The notes under the pieces are model-generated. The model was not told the origin of the DNA. It searched no databases and saw nothing but the letters and a program-made list of their open reading frames with translations. From assembly GCA_019745755.1 (NCBI GenBank), contig JAIESS010000063.1, forward strand, positions 1 to 7,419: DNA of 7,419 nucleotides, written 5' to 3'. The stretch is from Alphaproteobacteria bacterium (GTDB lineage Bacteria > Pseudomonadota > Alphaproteobacteria > Paracaedibacterales > JAKBAR01). Shown in pieces: positions 5,777 through 7,419 of this stretch (positions within the stretch are counted from its first letter, which is position 1; every line of letters starts with the position of its first letter). A program made the position numbers and the translations under genes.

Positions 5777-7162
5777 ATGTGGACAGAAGCTGAACTAAAG
5801 CAGGCTCTTCAAAATGACCATGTTTATAGTCAAAAACCCTATACAGGCCTGTCTATGGATAGCCGCACAACCCGCTCTGGTGATCTGTTCATAGCAATTA
5901 AAGGCGACGCCCATGATGGTCATGACTATGTGGAGGCCGCTCTCAGCAACGGCGCTGAGGCCGCTATTGTGATGGCGGCACATAATGAAATCCCTGCGGC
6001 CAAACAAATTGTTGTGGCTTCATCTCAAAAAGCCATGGATGCACTTGCCGCATTTGCACGCAACCGCACCACCGCTCAGATTGCCGCAGTGACCGGAAGT
6101 GCCGGCAAAACAACCGTAAAGGAATTCCTTGCCCATGTTTTTAAAAACTTTGGAGAGACGGTTTATTCCCGCGCCAGTTATAACAATGCCATTGGTGTTC
6201 CCTACAGCGTGGCCCATCTTGAAGCATCCACGCAGTACGCTGTGTTTGAACTTGGCATGAATAACCCTGGGGAGATTTCTCCCCTCGCTCACCTTGTGCG
6301 TCCACACATAGGGATTATTACAAATATTGGTGAGTCACATATCGGTCATATGGGGTCGATTTTATCCATCGTAGAGGAAAAATCCGAAATTCTACGGGCC
6401 CTCAATGCTAATGACACGGCCATCTTACCCTTGGATACGCCTCATTTTGATACGCTGCATAAAAAAGCAAAGTCTTTTGGCTTATCTAATATCCTTACAT
6501 TTGGTAAGGGTGCTGATGCAACGGCAAAACTCGTCTCCTTTACCCCCGACAAAGACGGTTCCGGGAGCATTGTTGTTGCGTGCATTCATGGCAAAAACTA
6601 TACATATACGCTTCATATTCCAGGGGAGCATTCAGCCCTCAACTCCCTCATCGTGATTCTTGCCTGCACAGCCTTTGGCCTTGTGATCGAGGATGTTCTC
6701 CCTCACATGCAAACCTTTAAACCTGTGCAGGGGCGCGGGCTCCGTCACACCCTTCCTTTTAAAAAAGGATATATTACACTCATTGATGATGCGTATAATG
6801 CCAATCCATCCTCCATGCGGGCAGGTCTATCGGTTCTTGCTATGACACAACCCCATGGGAATGGTCGAAGGATTGCCGTCCTGGGGGATATGAAGGAACT
6901 CGGTGCTGGAAGCGCTGAATATCACAAAGCACTCGCTCTTATGATTGATAGCCTTGGTATTGATCTTATCTTTGCATCAGGCACAGAAATGAAACATCTC
7001 TATAATCAGTTATCACCGAGTAAACGAGGGGGGTATAGTGAAACTGTTGAGGCCCTCATCCCACGGGTAATGGCGGCCACACGTGAAGATGATATTATTT
7101 TCGTCAAAGGCTCCAAGAGTAGTTATATATCAAAAGTCGTTGATGCTTTTTTGAAATGCTGA
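5777..7162 (+). CDS. murF: UDP-MurNAc-tripeptide:D-alanyl-D-alanine ligase MurF
   Basis: MurF adds the D-Ala-D-Ala dipeptide to the MurNAc-tripeptide made by MurE, completing the cytoplasmic pentapeptide precursor. The 461-residue product has normal family length. The N-terminal domain shows SMDSRTTRSGDLFIAIKG (26-43) and HDGHDYVEAAL. The central ATPase domain has the P-loop T106-GSAGKTT113, ASYNNAIGVP (133-142), E158-LGMN and NIGESHIGHMG (183-193). The C-terminal domain has DDAYNANPSSM (337-347), LGDMKELG (369-376) and VKGS (443-446). ATG 5777 is chosen for the AAGGGA nine bases upstream and because it places the N-terminal motifs as usual. Unlike most dcw clusters it is not joined to murE: it has its own upstream region, with rdgB and an inverted LRR gene between. 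Confidence 0.97.
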   Translation: MWTEAELKQALQNDHVYSQKPYTGLSMDSRTTRSGDLFIAIKGDAHDGHDYVEAALSNGAEAAIVMAAHNEIPAAKQIVVASSQKAMDALAAFARNRTTAQIAAVTGSAGKTTVKEFLAHVFKNFGETVYSRASYNNAIGVPYSVAHLEASTQYAVFELGMNNPGEISPLAHLVRPHIGIITNIGESHIGHMGSILSIVEEKSEILRALNANDTAILPLDTPHFDTLHKKAKSFGLSNILTFGKGADATAKLVSFTPDKDGSGSIVVACIHGKNYTYTLHIPGEHSALNSLIVILACTAFGLVIEDVLPHMQTFKPVQGRGLRHTLPFKKGYITLIDDAYNANPSSMRAGLSVLAMTQPHGNGRRIAVLGDMKELGAGSAEYHKALALMIDSLGIDLIFASGTEMKHLYNQLSPSKRGGYSETVEALIPRVMAATREDDIIFVKGSKSSYISKVVDAFLKC

Positions 7163-7392
7163 AAAACAGATCCTTCCTTCCCCTTCGTAAAAAGGGTTAG
7201 ATGCTTTTGTATGTTGATTGTACCATGATAATTTTTCCTTTCAGCTGTTAAAGTATTAACAATCTATTATAAATAGTAAAAACTATTGTAAGTGATATTG
7301 TTTGTGTCCTCTTTCTTACGAAAACCAAGTTTTTAGCCTTTGCAAAAGCGATTCTTATACATTCTCACGATGTTCCTTATGGAGAAGAAATA
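7163..7392. other. noncoding stretch after murF
   Basis: About 230 bases without a supportable gene. A small hairpin CCCTT/AAGGG with loop CGTAAA lies at 7181-7196, 18 bases after the murF stop; it is followed by TT but no real T-run, so it is at best a weak terminator. AT-rich sequence with overlapping inverted repeats lies at 7264-7287. TATAAA at 7268-7273 could be a -10, but no convincing -35 lies 16-18 bases upstream of it. No tRNA cloverleaf or recognisable riboswitch was seen. Confidence 0.5.
7264..7287 (+). repeat. overlapping alternative inverted repeats
   Basis: CTATT (7264-7268) can pair with AATAG (7272-7276), while AATAGT (7272-7277) can instead pair with ACTATT (7282-7287) around an AAAA loop. 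The two hairpins share the middle arm and are mutually exclusive. The stems are AT-rich and weak. Confidence 0.35.
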
Positions 7393-7419
7393 ATGGCCCA
7401 GATTGCAAGCGCACAAACT
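7393..7419 (+). CDS. start of an unidentified gene (N-terminus only)
   Basis: An open frame begins at ATG 7393 and runs off the right edge after nine codons, MAQIASAQT. GGAGAAG at 7381-7387 provides a good ribosome site five bases ahead, which is the main support. The fragment is too short to identify. It is not hydrophobic like a typical MraY N-terminus, so the canonical murF-mraY order seems not to continue here. Confidence 0.55.

Noticed and set aside
7181..7196. Hairpin after murF as an intrinsic terminator.
   Set aside because: The stem is only five base pairs and lacks a following T-run; mentioned in the noncoding entry but not called as a terminator.

Overview
The window is a stretch of division and cell-wall (dcw) cluster from a Gram-negative bacterium, most likely an alphaproteobacterium. 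This rests on the alphaproteobacterial look of the RsmH C-terminus, FtsL and FtsI, and on a meso-diaminopimelate-type MurE. A secreted leucine-rich-repeat protein with an F-box-like stretch hints at a host-associated lineage, for example the Holosporales/Paracaedibacter group. That placement is inference; no taxonomic marker gene is present.

Positions 1-4546 hold a tightly packed plus-strand block: the end of rsmH (16S rRNA methyltransferase), ftsL, ftsI (septal transpeptidase), murE (UDP-MurNAc-tripeptide ligase) and an rdgB/HAM1-type nucleotide pyrophosphatase. Genes overlap or are separated by fewer than 30 bases, so this is almost certainly one transcript with translational coupling. FtsL and FtsI act together at the septum; MurE and the downstream MurF make consecutive additions to the peptidoglycan precursor.

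The usual murE-murF adjacency is broken by two non-dcw genes. One is rdgB. The other is a minus-strand gene at 4633-5547 encoding an exported protein with about six leucine-rich repeats and an F-box-like segment, visibly lower in G+C where sampled. It converges on rdgB and diverges from murF across a 229-base AT-rich intergenic region with candidate promoters, an 8-base direct repeat and a perfect 12-base palindrome touching the murF start codon.

murF (5777-7162) follows. A noncoding stretch of about 230 bases comes next, and then the first nine codons of another plus-strand gene that does not look like the mraY expected in a canonical cluster.

Points deserving a second look are the F-box-like/LRR protein, base-recognition residues changed in the RdgB homologue, an extended MurE C-terminus, and the murF palindrome. 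I see no rRNA, tRNA, CRISPR array, transposase or attachment site.
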